DNA of 64,000 bases from Allobosea sp. WAO (GTDB taxonomy: Bacteria > Pseudomonadota > Alphaproteobacteria > Rhizobiales > Beijerinckiaceae), in the NCBI RefSeq assembly GCF_001509835.1, contig NZ_JXTJ01000007.1:434001-498000 (forward strand). The letters run 5' to 3'. Below, in pieces: positions 47,535 through 55,702 of the stretch. Made by a program: the position numbers and the translations under genes. The notes beneath the pieces are model-generated. The model searched no databases, had not been told where the DNA came from, and was given only the letters and a program-made list of their open reading frames with translations. How positions within the stretch are numbered: the first letter of the stretch is position 1; the number at the start of each line of letters is the position of its first letter.

Positions 47535-47882
47535 ATGTTCAAACGTTCCATTATTCTTGTTTCGAGCTTTATCGTTATTGCTTCTTCTGCAGCCATTGCT
47601 CAGCCGCGTTACCATGGGCCTAGCTCCAATTCCTACGATGTCGAGAAGAAGGTCATCCATGTTCCCGGTCGCGGCCATGTCCGCCAGAAGGAGGTCCGCC
47701 ACTATCGCTGGGCGAAGGGCCAGCGCATGAATGATTGGCGCCGGCACGGCCAGGTGCGGGACTATCACCGCCATGGCCTGCGCACGCCGGGCCGCGGGCA
47801 GACCTGGGTCAAGATCGACAACAACTACCTGCTGCTGAGCATGGCGACCGGTCTGGTCGCGGCGGTCACGGCCGCACGGTAA
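47535..47882 (+). CDS. RcnB-like periplasmic protein
   Basis: A 115-residue exported protein. Signal peptide MFKRSIILVSSFIVIASSAAIA, then the RcnB pattern: HYRWAKGQRM..., DYHRHGLRTPGRGQTWVKIDNNYLLLSMATGLVAAV. E. coli RcnB takes part in nickel/cobalt homeostasis; rhizobial family members are many and mostly unstudied. The leader and first 25 codons are AT-rich and use codons unlike those of neighbouring genes. It converges with ggt. Confidence 0.85.
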   Translation: MFKRSIILVSSFIVIASSAAIAQPRYHGPSSNSYDVEKKVIHVPGRGHVRQKEVRHYRWAKGQRMNDWRRHGQVRDYHRHGLRTPGRGQTWVKIDNNYLLLSMATGLVAAVTAAR

Positions 47883-47895
47883 AGTCGGGTAACAG

Positions 47896-47923
47896 GGCGG
47901 TCGGGGTTCAATCCCCGATCGCC
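47896..47923. terminator. Hairpin between convergent RcnB-like gene and ggt
   Basis: GGCGGTCGGGG pairs with CCCCGATCGCC across a six-base loop; ten Watson-Crick pairs plus one G-T. The ggt stop codon is in the loop. No strong U-run, so a partial or bidirectional terminator. Confidence 0.5.
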
Positions 47924-49671
47924 ACGCCCTCGCGGCGGCCATCGGCACCGCCGAGATAGCCGGCCGGCGTCTTGACGATGGCCTGGATGCCCGAGGTCAT
48001 CTCGAGCAGGCGGACATCGTGACCCTTGGCCTCCAGCGCCGCTTTCCAGCCTTCCGCCTCGGTGCCTTTCTCCAGCTCGGTCGGGCCGTTGCGGCTGCCG
48101 AAATTGCCGAGATCGACGGCGGCTTGGGGGTCCATTTTCCAGTCGAGCAGGGCGACCAGCGTCTTGGCGACATAGCCGATGATCTGGCTACCGCCGGGCG
48201 AGCCGGTGACGGCATAGAGCCGGCCGAAAGCGTCGAAAACGATGGTCGGCGCCATCGAGGAGCGCGGCCGCTTGCCGGGCTCGACGCGGTTGGCGACCGG
48301 CTTGCCGTCCTCGATCGGCGCGAAGCTGAAATCGGTCAGCTCGTTGTTGAGCAGGAAGCCGCCCCTGGTCATCAGGCGCGAGCCGAACCCGTCCTCGATC
48401 GTCGTGGTCATCGAGACGGCGTTGCCGGCGGCGTCGACGACCGAGATATGGCTGGTGCCGTTCTCGATTCCGTCCGACGGCGCGAGCAATTGGGCCCGCT
48501 TGTTCGGGGGATCGCCGGCCGTCGCCTTGCCCATCGACTTGTCGGGGTTGATCAGCCCTGCACGGCCGCGCAGATAGCCCTCGTCGATCAGCCCGGTGGT
48601 GGGGACGCTGAGGAAAGCGGGGTCGGCGATATAGAGCGCCCGGTCGGCGAAGGCGAGGCGGCCGGCCTCGGCGAACCAGTGCGCCGCTTCCGGACCGGCG
48701 CCGAGGCGGGCCATGTCCGCAGTCTCGACGATGCCGAGGATCTGCTGCACCGCGATGGCGCCGGAACTTGGCGGGCCCATGCCGCAGAGCATGTAGACGC
48801 GGTAGCGGCCGCAGACCGGCGCACGTTCCTCGACCGTGTAGCCGGAGAGATCCTCGAGCGTGATGTCGCCGGGATTGTCCTTGTGGCCGGTGACGGTCGC
48901 GACGATGTCCTGCGCGATCTCGCCCTCATAGAAGGCGTCGGCACCGCGCCCGGCGATGGCGCGCAGGGTCGCGGCGAAGGCCGGATTCTTGAGGATGGTT
49001 CCGACCGCTTTCGGCCTGCCATCGGCTTCGTAGAAATAGGCGGCGGCGCGCGGGTCCTTGATCAGGGTCCTCTCCAGCGCGAGCAGGCCCGCGAGGCGCG
49101 GCGAGATCGCAAACCCCTCCTCTGCCAGCTTGATCGCCGGCGCGAACAGCTCGGACCAGGGCAGCTTGCCCCAGCGCTCATGTGCCTCCTCGAGCAGCTT
49201 GACGGTGCCGGGGACGCCGACCGAGCGCCCGCCGACCACCGCGTCGACGAACTTCATCGGCTTGCCGTCAGGGTCGACAAAGCGATCCGGCCTTGCCGCC
49301 TTCGGTGCGGTCTCGCGTCCGTCCAGCGTGGTCAGGCGCTTTCCCGTCTCGTCCCAGTGTACGAAGAAGGCGCCGCCGCCGATGCCGGAGCTCTGCGGCT
49401 CGACGAGGTTGAGCACCAGCTGGATCGCGATCGCCGCGTCTGTGGCGCTGCCTCCGGCCCGCAGGATGTCGCGTCCGGCGGAAGCGGCGAGCGGGTTGGC
49501 GGCAGCTGCCATGAAGCGCTGAGCGGTGCCCATCGTCCGGGCGGTGCGGCCGGTCGCGGCCTCCGGCGGCGGGGCGAGGCTCTGTTGTGCGGCGGCGGGC
49601 GCGCCGAGTGCGAGCCAGAGTCCGGCCGCGGGCAGCGAAAATCCGGCCAGGAGGGACAGCGTACGCGGCAT
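47908..49671 (-). CDS. ggt: Gamma-glutamyltransferase
   Basis: Periplasmic Ntn-hydrolase that cleaves glutathione and other gamma-glutamyl compounds. Signal peptide at the N-terminus ([24 protein letters not shown]), then the large subunit. The autoproteolytic and catalytic threonine is in ENGTSHISVVD near residue 400, beginning the small subunit, with substrate-binding GSPGGSQIIGYV after it. The ATG at 49671 gives 587 residues; the frame runs upstream over lemA without homology. Confidence 0.95.
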   Translation of the reverse strand: MPRTLSLLAGFSLPAAGLWLALGAPAAAQQSLAPPPEAATGRTARTMGTAQRFMAAAANPLAASAGRDILRAGGSATDAAIAIQLVLNLVEPQSSGIGGGAFFVHWDETGKRLTTLDGRETAPKAARPDRFVDPDGKPMKFVDAVVGGRSVGVPGTVKLLEEAHERWGKLPWSELFAPAIKLAEEGFAISPRLAGLLALERTLIKDPRAAAYFYEADGRPKAVGTILKNPAFAATLRAIAGRGADAFYEGEIAQDIVATVTGHKDNPGDITLEDLSGYTVEERAPVCGRYRVYMLCGMGPPSSGAIAVQQILGIVETADMARLGAGPEAAHWFAEAGRLAFADRALYIADPAFLSVPTTGLIDEGYLRGRAGLINPDKSMGKATAGDPPNKRAQLLAPSDGIENGTSHISVVDAAGNAVSMTTTIEDGFGSRLMTRGGFLLNNELTDFSFAPIEDGKPVANRVEPGKRPRSSMAPTIVFDAFGRLYAVTGSPGGSQIIGYVAKTLVALLDWKMDPQAAVDLGNFGSRNGPTELEKGTEAEGWKAALEAKGHDVRLLEMTSGIQAIVKTPAGYLGGADGRREGVAIGD

Positions 49672-49812
49672 GGTGCATTCCTCTCGCCTTGCGCCGGCTA
49701 AGACTAGTCCCAATCGCTCCCGTCGCGCCATGCTCGGCGTGTCTTTGATCTGCCTCGCGGCGCAGCTATGCTCTGCCGTCGGATTCTTCCGCTCCAGCCA
49801 AGGTTTCGTCCC

Positions 49813-50424
49813 ATGGTTCTCCTCGCACCCTCGCCGGCCTTGCGCCGCTCCTTCGCCCTGCTGCTGGTCGGGATGCTCGGCCTCGCTCTCGCCGGCTGCG
49901 GCTACAACAACGTGCCGACGCTGGAGGAGAAGGCGAAGGCGGCCTGGGGCGAGGTGCAGAACCAGTATCAGCGCCGGGCCGACCTGATCCCCAATCTGGT
50001 CGAGACGGTGAAGGGTTATGCCCAGCAGGAGCGCGAGGTGCTGACGCAGGTGATCGAGGCCCGTGCCAAGGCGACGCAGGTCAAGGTCGATGCCTCGACC
50101 ATCACCGACCCCGCCAAGTTCAAGGAATACCAGGACGCGCAGAATCAGCTTTCCGGCGCGCTCGGACGCCTGATGGTCACGGTGGAGCGCTATCCCGATC
50201 TCAAGTCGAACCAGAACTTCCTTGCTTTGCAATCGCAGCTGGAAGGCACCGAAAACCGGGTGACGGTCGCCCGCCGCGACTACATCCAGGCGGTGCAGGC
50301 CTTCAACACGGAGATCAGGACCTTTCCGGGCGTGATCTGGGCGCGGTTGTTCTGGGGCGCCAAGCCGATGGAGAGTTTTGCGGCGACGACCGGGGCGGAG
50401 CGGCCGCCGGCGGTGAAGTTCTGA
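49813..50424 (+). CDS. lemA: LemA family lipoprotein
   Basis: A 203-residue LemA protein. Lipobox LALAGC with Cys29, then the helical domain YNNVPTLEEKAKAAWGEVQNQYQRRADLIPNLVETVKGYAQQEREVLTQVIEARA. The C-terminal VIWARLFWGAKPMESF is typical. Role unknown; LemA genes regularly accompany TPM-domain genes, as here (two follow). A start at 49768 is possible. Confidence 0.93.
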   Translation: MVLLAPSPALRRSFALLLVGMLGLALAGCGYNNVPTLEEKAKAAWGEVQNQYQRRADLIPNLVETVKGYAQQEREVLTQVIEARAKATQVKVDASTITDPAKFKEYQDAQNQLSGALGRLMVTVERYPDLKSNQNFLALQSQLEGTENRVTVARRDYIQAVQAFNTEIRTFPGVIWARLFWGAKPMESFAATTGAERPPAVKF

Positions 50425-50437
50425 CTTAAGTCCTTCA

Positions 50438-51433
50438 ATGGACTCTGCCGATCGTGGGCAAGCGCGGGGAACCCCTCTCCCGAGTGGGAGAGGGGCAGGG
50501 GTGAGCGTCCGCCCTTTCCGGAAGAGGAGCAGCGGCGTGGTTGTTCCTTCTGCGGAAACGACAGGCCCTTATCCGGCGCTTCGCACCGCCTTCTCTCACC
50601 CGGGAGAAGGAAAGAAGCTGGCTCGCCCTGTCATTGCGGCATGGCTTTCCCTGCTGCTCTTCCTCTTCTTCCCGTTCCTCGCCGCCGCAGCCGAGCCGAG
50701 TTACCCCGCCCTGAGCGGACGTATCGTCGACGGCGCCAAGCTGCTCGACGGCGAGGCCAGCGCCCGCATCGCCGGGAAGCTAAGGGCGCATGAGGAGAAG
50801 ACCACCGACCAGCTCGTCGTCGCGACCGTGCCCTCGCTGCAGGGCCTGACGATCGAGGACTATGCCAACGGGTTGTTCCGGGCGTGGGGGCTCGGCGATA
50901 AGGCCAAGAACAATGGCGCGCTGCTGCTGGTCGCGCCGAACGAGCGCAAGGTCCGCATCGAGGTGGGCTATGGGCTCGAAGGGGCGCTGACCGACGCGCT
51001 CTCCAAGGTCATCATCACCACCGCGGTGGCGCCGAAGTTCAAGAACGGCGATTTCGCCGGCGGAATCGAGGGCGGGGTCGACGCCATCCTGTCGATCCTG
51101 ACTGGCGATGCCGAGGAATGGCAGCGCCGGGCGCAGGTCAGGGAGGACGAAACCTCCTGGGCCGAGAATCTCGCCGTGATCTTCGTCATGATCACGGTGT
51201 TCATCCTGATCGTCAGCTTCATGCGCGAGCTCGGCCGGGCGAGCGGCGGGGCGCGCCGGCACCGGACGCGCGACGGGCGCTGGATTGTGCTGCCGCCCTC
51301 TGGTGGCTCGGGCTGGAGCGGTGGCTCCTCCTCCGGCGGCTGGAGTTCGGGGTGGGGAGGCGGCTCAAGCTCGGGTGGTTTCTCGGGAGGAGGCGGCTCG
51401 TCAGGTGGCGGTGGGGCTTCAGGGGATTGGTGA
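50438..51433 (+). CDS. TPM-domain membrane protein, start uncertain
   Basis: A TPM_phosphatase-type protein. Signal peptide-like WLSLLLFLFFPFLAAAAEP, then the domain (YPALSGRIVDGAKLLDGEASARIAGKLRAHEEKTTDQLVVATVPSLQG), one membrane helix (NLAVIFVMITVFILIVSFM) and a Gly/Ser-rich tail. The only in-frame ATG is at 50438, but the first 60 codons are repeat sequence; GTG codons exist at 50501 and 50536. The mature N-terminal shape points to about 50618, where only CTG or ATT is available. Members act in envelope maintenance; the plant homologue is a photosystem II repair phosphatase. It forms a unit with lemA and the next gene. Confidence 0.75.
   Translation: MDSADRGQARGTPLPSGRGAGVSVRPFRKRSSGVVVPSAETTGPYPALRTAFSHPGEGKKLARPVIAAWLSLLLFLFFPFLAAAAEPSYPALSGRIVDGAKLLDGEASARIAGKLRAHEEKTTDQLVVATVPSLQGLTIEDYANGLFRAWGLGDKAKNNGALLLVAPNERKVRIEVGYGLEGALTDALSKVIITTAVAPKFKNGDFAGGIEGGVDAILSILTGDAEEWQRRAQVREDETSWAENLAVIFVMITVFILIVSFMRELGRASGGARRHRTRDGRWIVLPPSGGSGWSGGSSSGGWSSGWGGGSSSGGFSGGGGSSGGGGASGDW
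50470..50612. repeat. Rhizobiales-type CTCTCCC/GGGAGAGG repeat
   Basis: ACCCCTCTCCC-GAGT-GGGAGAGGGG (50471-50495) and, about 95 bp on, CTTATCCGGCGCTTCGCACC with TTCTCTCACCCGGGAGAAGG. This composite is a known style of dispersed intergenic element in this order. It runs into the 5' end of the TPM gene, with no stop codon in that frame. Confidence 0.7.
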
Positions 51434-51434
51434 G

Positions 51435-52043
51435 ATGCTGAATTCCGACGATCGCGATGCCATCGCCGAGGCGGTGCGCGAAGCCGAGCGGGGCACCTCC
51501 GGCGAGATCGTGGTGGTGGTCGACCGCGCCGCCGGCAGCTATCTCGCGGTGCCGGTGGTTCTGGCGCTGGCCGTCGCCGTGTTCGTGCCCTGGCCCTTGC
51601 TGGCCCTGACGATGACGAGCGCGCCGCGGATTTTCCTGCTGCAGCTGATCGCGGCAGCGCTGCTGCTGGCCGTCCTGCTCTGGTATGGTCGCGGCGGGCG
51701 CTTCGTGCCCGGCTTCGTCAAGCGGCGCTATGCGCATGAAGCGGCGCTGCGTGAATTCACGGCGCGCGGGTTGACGCTGACGCGTGGCCGGACCGGCGTG
51801 CTGCTCTATGTCGCCGTTCAGGAGCGCTATGCCGAGATCGTCGCCGATGCCGGCATCGACGGCAAGGTCGACGAGGCCACCTGGAAGGGGATCATCGAGC
51901 CGCTGCTCGCCGCAGCGCGCGAGAGCCGGCTCCGCGAGGGGCTCGAGGCGGCCGTCGCCGCGGTCGGTCAGGTCCTGGCCGCCCACGCGCCGCCAGCGGC
52001 CAACGATGTCGACGAACTCCCGAACAAGGTGGTGATTCTCTAA
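51435..52043 (+). CDS. Second TPM-domain membrane protein
   Basis: A 202-residue protein with the TPM pattern split by membrane segments: AIAEAVREAERGTSGEIVVVVDRAAGSY, then two helices (VPVVLALAVAVFVPWPLLAL and FLLQLIAAALLLAVLLWY), then RTGVLLYVAVQERYAEIVADAGIDGKV. It starts one base after the first TPM gene, so the two probably work together. Function unknown. Confidence 0.85.
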   Translation: MLNSDDRDAIAEAVREAERGTSGEIVVVVDRAAGSYLAVPVVLALAVAVFVPWPLLALTMTSAPRIFLLQLIAAALLLAVLLWYGRGGRFVPGFVKRRYAHEAALREFTARGLTLTRGRTGVLLYVAVQERYAEIVADAGIDGKVDEATWKGIIEPLLAAARESRLREGLEAAVAAVGQVLAAHAPPAANDVDELPNKVVIL

Positions 52044-52053
52044 GGCCGTCGGC

Positions 52054-52806
52054 TCAGCGCGCCGCGCCCAGGATCGTGCCGGCGAGAATCGGGCCGCCAC
52101 GCCGGTGCTGGTCGGTCTGCACCAGCACGACATAGGCGTCGGCATTGGGCTGCTGGGTCACCGAGAGTGGCGCGCTCAGGGTGACGGCCGAACCCGACCA
52201 GTCGCCGACCCGGGTCACGCCACGCACGACATTGGCATAGGTGACGGTCTTGCCGGTGTTCTCGCCGCGCTCGATCGGGACGGCCGTCGCCCGGCTGAAG
52301 GCGATGACCCAGACCCCGGCCGGCTGCTCGCTCGTGCTGGCCTCGGTCGGGCTGAGCGCGATTTTCAGCTCGCCGTCGGCTTCCTTGAGCGAGACTTTGA
52401 CCGGAAAGCCGGCCACGCCCTGTTCCTGGACGAGCTTCTCGATGCCCTTCCGGTCGGAGCCGACTATGTGGCTGGTGCCGTTGATCACCGCCTGCGGCGT
52501 ATAGACCTGGCCGTCGCCGCGGGACTTGGCATAGAGCTTCTGGCGCTTGGTGAAAGCCTGCTGGCCGAGCGTGTCCTTCCAGCCGAGATAGTCCCAATAG
52601 GTCACCGGGAAGGACAGGGTGATCAATCCGGGGTCCTTGGCGAGCTCGACGAAGAGCGCATCGGCGGCCGGGCAGGAGGAGCAGCCCTGGCTGGTGAAGA
52701 GTTCGACCACCGCTTTAGGTTGCACCGGCGCCTGTTGCGCAAACGCCAACGGGCCGCCGAAGAGGAGGGCGGCGAGCGTGGCGAAGAGGCGGTTGCGGAC
52801 GGACAT
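52054..52806 (-). CDS. DUF1223 exported thioredoxin-like protein
   Basis: A 250-residue periplasmic protein with a signal peptide and a thioredoxin-like N-terminal domain (VVELFTSQGCSSCPAADALFVELAKDPGLITLSFPVTYWDYLGWKD). The CSSC motif (Cys42, Cys45) suggests thiol-disulfide activity. DUF1223 has no established function. It converges with the second TPM gene, ten bases between stops. Confidence 0.88.
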   Translation of the reverse strand: MSVRNRLFATLAALLFGGPLAFAQQAPVQPKAVVELFTSQGCSSCPAADALFVELAKDPGLITLSFPVTYWDYLGWKDTLGQQAFTKRQKLYAKSRGDGQVYTPQAVINGTSHIVGSDRKGIEKLVQEQGVAGFPVKVSLKEADGELKIALSPTEASTSEQPAGVWVIAFSRATAVPIERGENTGKTVTYANVVRGVTRVGDWSGSAVTLSAPLSVTQQPNADAYVVLVQTDQHRRGGPILAGTILGAAR

Positions 52807-52874
52807 CGGTTTCAGCTCGGTGCCAGATACAAGCAGTCCGTTACCAAAAGCGCCAGTACCTGCTCACTTGGAAA

Positions 52875-53873
52875 TCACTTTGCCTTGAAAACGGGGGCCA
52901 GCGGCGCCCTTTCCCCAAATTGTCGCAGCGCCTCGGCGCTGATCATGTTCGGCCGCCAGCGCCGATGCATCCAGAGCCATTGCTCGGGATGTTCGCGGAC
53001 CCAGCCGTCGACGACGGCGGTCATCATCGCCATCGCGCCGGTGACGTCGATTTCGCCACTGGCGTCGCGCGGCAGGTCGAGCGGCGGCGTCAACTCGATG
53101 CGGAAGCGATGGTTCGGTAGCCGGATGACGCGCACGCCATGCACCGGGCACTCGAAGCGGCGGGCAAACTTGCCGAGGATCGGGTTGGTCAGCGCCGGCC
53201 GCCCGAGGAAGGGAACCACGACGCCGCGGGTGAAATGCTGGTCGATCAGCATGCCGAGATGGCCGCCCTTCTCGAGTACGCCCTGCATGGCGAACGCCGC
53301 GCCTTGCTTGGCGGCGGCGAGCCCGCCCATGGCGCCTGAGCGGATTTCGTGGACCACGGCCGCGATCGCCGGATCGTTGGGAGCGCGGAAGACCGCGGTG
53401 GTGTCGAGGTCGTAGGTCGCGGCGCAGATCGCCGGCAACTCCCAATTGCCGAGATGGGAGGAGAAGATCAGCCCCGGCTTGTCGTCATCCTTCAACGCGA
53501 CGAAGTGCTCGATGCCGACGACCTCGACGCGGCCGTTCGGGTCGGGGTTGTGGTAGTCATAGTCGAACAGCGTCTTGAGATGGGCGTATTCGGCTACGGT
53601 GCGGCCGAGATTTTCCCAGCCCCCGCGGACGAGACGCCTGGCCTCTGCATCCGCGATACCCGGAAAGGCGGCGCGGACATTGGCATAGGCGACGCGGTTG
53701 ACAGGGATCAGCGGGCTCGCGCTGCGCAGGAGCCAGCCGCCGAGATTTGAGGCGCGTTCCGGCCCGAGTGCGCGCAGGAAGGCGAAGAACGCCCGCACCA
53801 GCCCGATCATCAAGCCTGCGCCGAGGCGCGTCGCGAACTGCTTCAATCGCTTCAATCTACGAGCCCGACCCAT
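52875..53873 (-). CDS. lpxXL: LpxXL-type lipid A VLCFA acyltransferase (LpxL/HtrB superfamily)
   Basis: Transfers the very-long-chain (27-hydroxy-C28 type) acyl group from AcpXL to lipid A in the inner membrane. An N-terminal helix (GLMIGLVRAFFAFL) precedes the acyltransferase motif SSHLGNWE near residue 135; YPERWLW-like EHPEQWLWMHRRW is near the C-terminus. 332 residues. It is the last gene of the VLCFA cluster; a 193-bp gap without visible features separates it from the dehydrogenase gene. The XL label rests on cluster context. Confidence 0.88.
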   Translation of the reverse strand: MGRARRLKRLKQFATRLGAGLMIGLVRAFFAFLRALGPERASNLGGWLLRSASPLIPVNRVAYANVRAAFPGIADAEARRLVRGGWENLGRTVAEYAHLKTLFDYDYHNPDPNGRVEVVGIEHFVALKDDDKPGLIFSSHLGNWELPAICAATYDLDTTAVFRAPNDPAIAAVVHEIRSGAMGGLAAAKQGAAFAMQGVLEKGGHLGMLIDQHFTRGVVVPFLGRPALTNPILGKFARRFECPVHGVRVIRLPNHRFRIELTPPLDLPRDASGEIDVTGAMAMMTAVVDGWVREHPEQWLWMHRRWRPNMISAEALRQFGERAPLAPVFKAK

Positions 53874-54066
53874 CAGGCGCGGGTCGGACCCGTCGCCGGA
53901 TCACGTCGCATTCCGCAGGGAGGCGCGAATACGGAAACGTGATCGATTTCCAGTTCCGGCGCCCCACCGCCGCGAAAACCGCTGCCGGCGGCTTTGGAAG
54001 GGTACCGGGGCGCGACTTGCGGGATCATGGCCGGCGCGTCAAGTCTCGCGGCGCATGGGCCGGGTC

Positions 54067-55089
54067 TCAGAGCGTGACGATGACCTTGCCGAAGACCTTG
54101 CGGCCCTCGATCCGGGCGAGGCCCTTCTCGAATTCGGCGAGCGGGAAGACCGAGTCGATCACCGGCTTCATGCCGGCCGCCATCTTGTCGAGCGACTGGC
54201 TGATGTTCTCGATCCGGCAGCCAAAGGAGCCGAAGATCCGGTACTGCTGCTGGAAGAGCTGCATCAGGTTCATCGTCGTCGAGGGGCCGGAGGTGGCGCC
54301 GCAGGTGACGAGCCGGCCGCCGCGCTTCAGGCAGAGCAGCGAGCCGTTCCAGGTGTCGGCCCCGACATGCTCGAAGACGACATCGACGCCCTTGCGCTTG
54401 GTGAGCTGGCGCACCTCGCCCTCGAAGCGCTCGGTCTTGTAGTTGACGACGAAGTCGGCGCCGAGCGCCTTGGCTTTGGCGCCTTTCTCGTCGTCGCCGA
54501 CCGTGGTGTAGACGGTGCAGCCGATAGCCTTGGCCATCATGATCGCCGCGGTGCCGATGCCGGAGCCGCCGGCATGAACGAGGATGGATTCGCCGGGCTC
54601 GAGCTTCGCATTGTCGAACAGCATGTGCTGCACGGTGCCGAAGCCGATCGGCGCACAGGCCGCCTCCTCGAAACTGACGCCCTTCGGCGCCTTGATCACG
54701 AGGCGCTCGGGCCGGTTGATGATCTCGCGGGCGAAGCCGTCGATATGGAAGCCCATGATCCCGGCAACGTTCTCGCAGAGATTGTCGCGGCCCTCGCGGC
54801 AGGCCTTGCAATGGCCGCAGGTCTCGGCGCCGTACATCGTCACCGTGTCGCCCTCGCGGAAGCGCGAGACGCCCTCGCCGATCGCGACGACCTCGCCGGC
54901 TGCCTCGACACCGGCCGCCTGCGGCATCTTGCGTTTGGCGAAGGCCATGCCGCGGAAACCCCAGAGATCGAGATAGTTCAGGCCGACGGCGCGAACCCGG
55001 ATCTGCACCTCGCCCGGAGCGGGCGGCGGCGGCGGATCGATCTGTTCGAGACGGAGGTCGCGATCGCCATGGAGCTGGAGGGAGAGCAT
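54067..55089 (-). CDS. Zinc-type alcohol dehydrogenase of the VLCFA cluster
   Basis: A 340-residue medium-chain dehydrogenase. Structural-zinc cysteines in CGHCKACREGRDNLC near residue 90; NADP-binding HAGGSGIGTAAIMMAKAIG. In rhizobial acpXL clusters a homologous gene (adh2XL) lies before lpxXL and is thought to act in making the hydroxylated VLCFA. Its start is 13 bp after the toxin stop, so its transcription may depend on read-through or on the toxin-antitoxin promoter. Confidence 0.88.
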   Translation of the reverse strand: MLSLQLHGDRDLRLEQIDPPPPPAPGEVQIRVRAVGLNYLDLWGFRGMAFAKRKMPQAAGVEAAGEVVAIGEGVSRFREGDTVTMYGAETCGHCKACREGRDNLCENVAGIMGFHIDGFAREIINRPERLVIKAPKGVSFEEAACAPIGFGTVQHMLFDNAKLEPGESILVHAGGSGIGTAAIMMAKAIGCTVYTTVGDDEKGAKAKALGADFVVNYKTERFEGEVRQLTKRKGVDVVFEHVGADTWNGSLLCLKRGGRLVTCGATSGPSTTMNLMQLFQQQYRIFGSFGCRIENISQSLDKMAAGMKPVIDSVFPLAEFEKGLARIEGRKVFGKVIVTL

Positions 55090-55102
55090 GGGGCTTCGTC
55101 TT

Positions 55103-55387
55103 TCAGAACTGGTCCGGCCATTGCCGGGAGGTGTGGATGACGGCGAGGATTTCGATGGCGTCGTGGCGCACGCGGTAAGGCAGGATATAGGGCGTTCCGG
55201 TGATCACGAGTTCCCGCGTGCCGTCGATGCGACCGGGCCGGCCGCTTGCCGGGTGGTTCAAGAGCTGTTGCGGTGCCGCGCGGATGGTTCGGACCATAGC
55301 GAGCGCCGCATGTGGATTGAACTGCGTCAGATAGCCTGCCGCGTCACGCAGATTGTGCTGAGCGCGCGGTGTCCAGGCGATCTTCAT
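55103..55387 (-). CDS. RelE/ParE-family toxin
   Basis: A 94-residue ParE/RelE-fold protein: KIAWTPRAQHNLRDAAGYLTQFNPHAALAMVRTIRAAPQQLLNHPASGRPGRIDGTRELVI...YILPYRVRHDAIEILAVIHTSRQWP. ParE types poison gyrase and RelE types cut mRNA; the residues do not decide which. Overlaps the antitoxin gene by four bases (ATGA). Confidence 0.92.
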   Translation of the reverse strand: MKIAWTPRAQHNLRDAAGYLTQFNPHAALAMVRTIRAAPQQLLNHPASGRPGRIDGTRELVITGTPYILPYRVRHDAIEILAVIHTSRQWPDQF

Positions 55388-55632
55388 GGAAGATCGATCT
55401 TGGCCTGAATTTCGGCCTCGATCGCATCAAGATCTGCCTCGCTGACGAATTCGCCGCGATCAGCTTCCGCCAGCCCGGCTTTGATCTGATCGATCTGCCA
55501 GGCATTGAGCTCGACGTAGTTCTCGATCGCCTTGGCGGCGAGCCAGTTGCGGGAGCGATCGGTGTCTGCCGCCAGCGCGTCGAGCTTGGCGAGGGTTTCG
55601 TCGTCGAGGCGGATGGTGAAAGCTGCCGTCAT
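55384..55632 (-). CDS. Ribbon-helix-helix antitoxin
   Basis: An 82-residue CopG/ParD-like antitoxin. The DNA-binding part is MTAAFTIRLDDETLAKLDALAADTDRSRNWLAAKAIENYVELN; the C-terminal half (QIDQIKAGLAEADRGEFVSEADLDAIEAEIQAK) would wrap the toxin. RHH antitoxins repress their own promoter by binding palindromes, and one overlaps the apparent promoter upstream. Confidence 0.93.
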   Translation of the reverse strand: MTAAFTIRLDDETLAKLDALAADTDRSRNWLAAKAIENYVELNAWQIDQIKAGLAEADRGEFVSEADLDAIEAEIQAKIDLP

Positions 55633-55656
55633 GATGGTTCACTCCGGTTCGGGATG

Positions 55657-55694
55657 AACATAGGCAGTTCGCGGCGCAGCGCCAAGCGCTGCGC
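55657..55694 (-). promoter_or_regulatory. Toxin-antitoxin promoter overlapping a perfect palindrome
   Basis: On the minus strand TTGGCG, 17 bases, TATGTT (55685 down to 55657) is a good sigma-70-type promoter. The palindrome GCGCAGCGC-CAA-GCGCTGCGC (55674-55694) covers the -35 element, as expected for an antitoxin operator. The binding is inferred. Confidence 0.6.
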
Positions 55695-55702
55695 GTTTAC
55701 CA

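Noticed and set aside
47896..47923. tRNA T-arm-like sequence (GGGGTTCAATCCCC)
   Set aside because: The loop has six bases, not seven, there is no acceptor, D or anticodon arm around it, and the bases code for the end of ggt.
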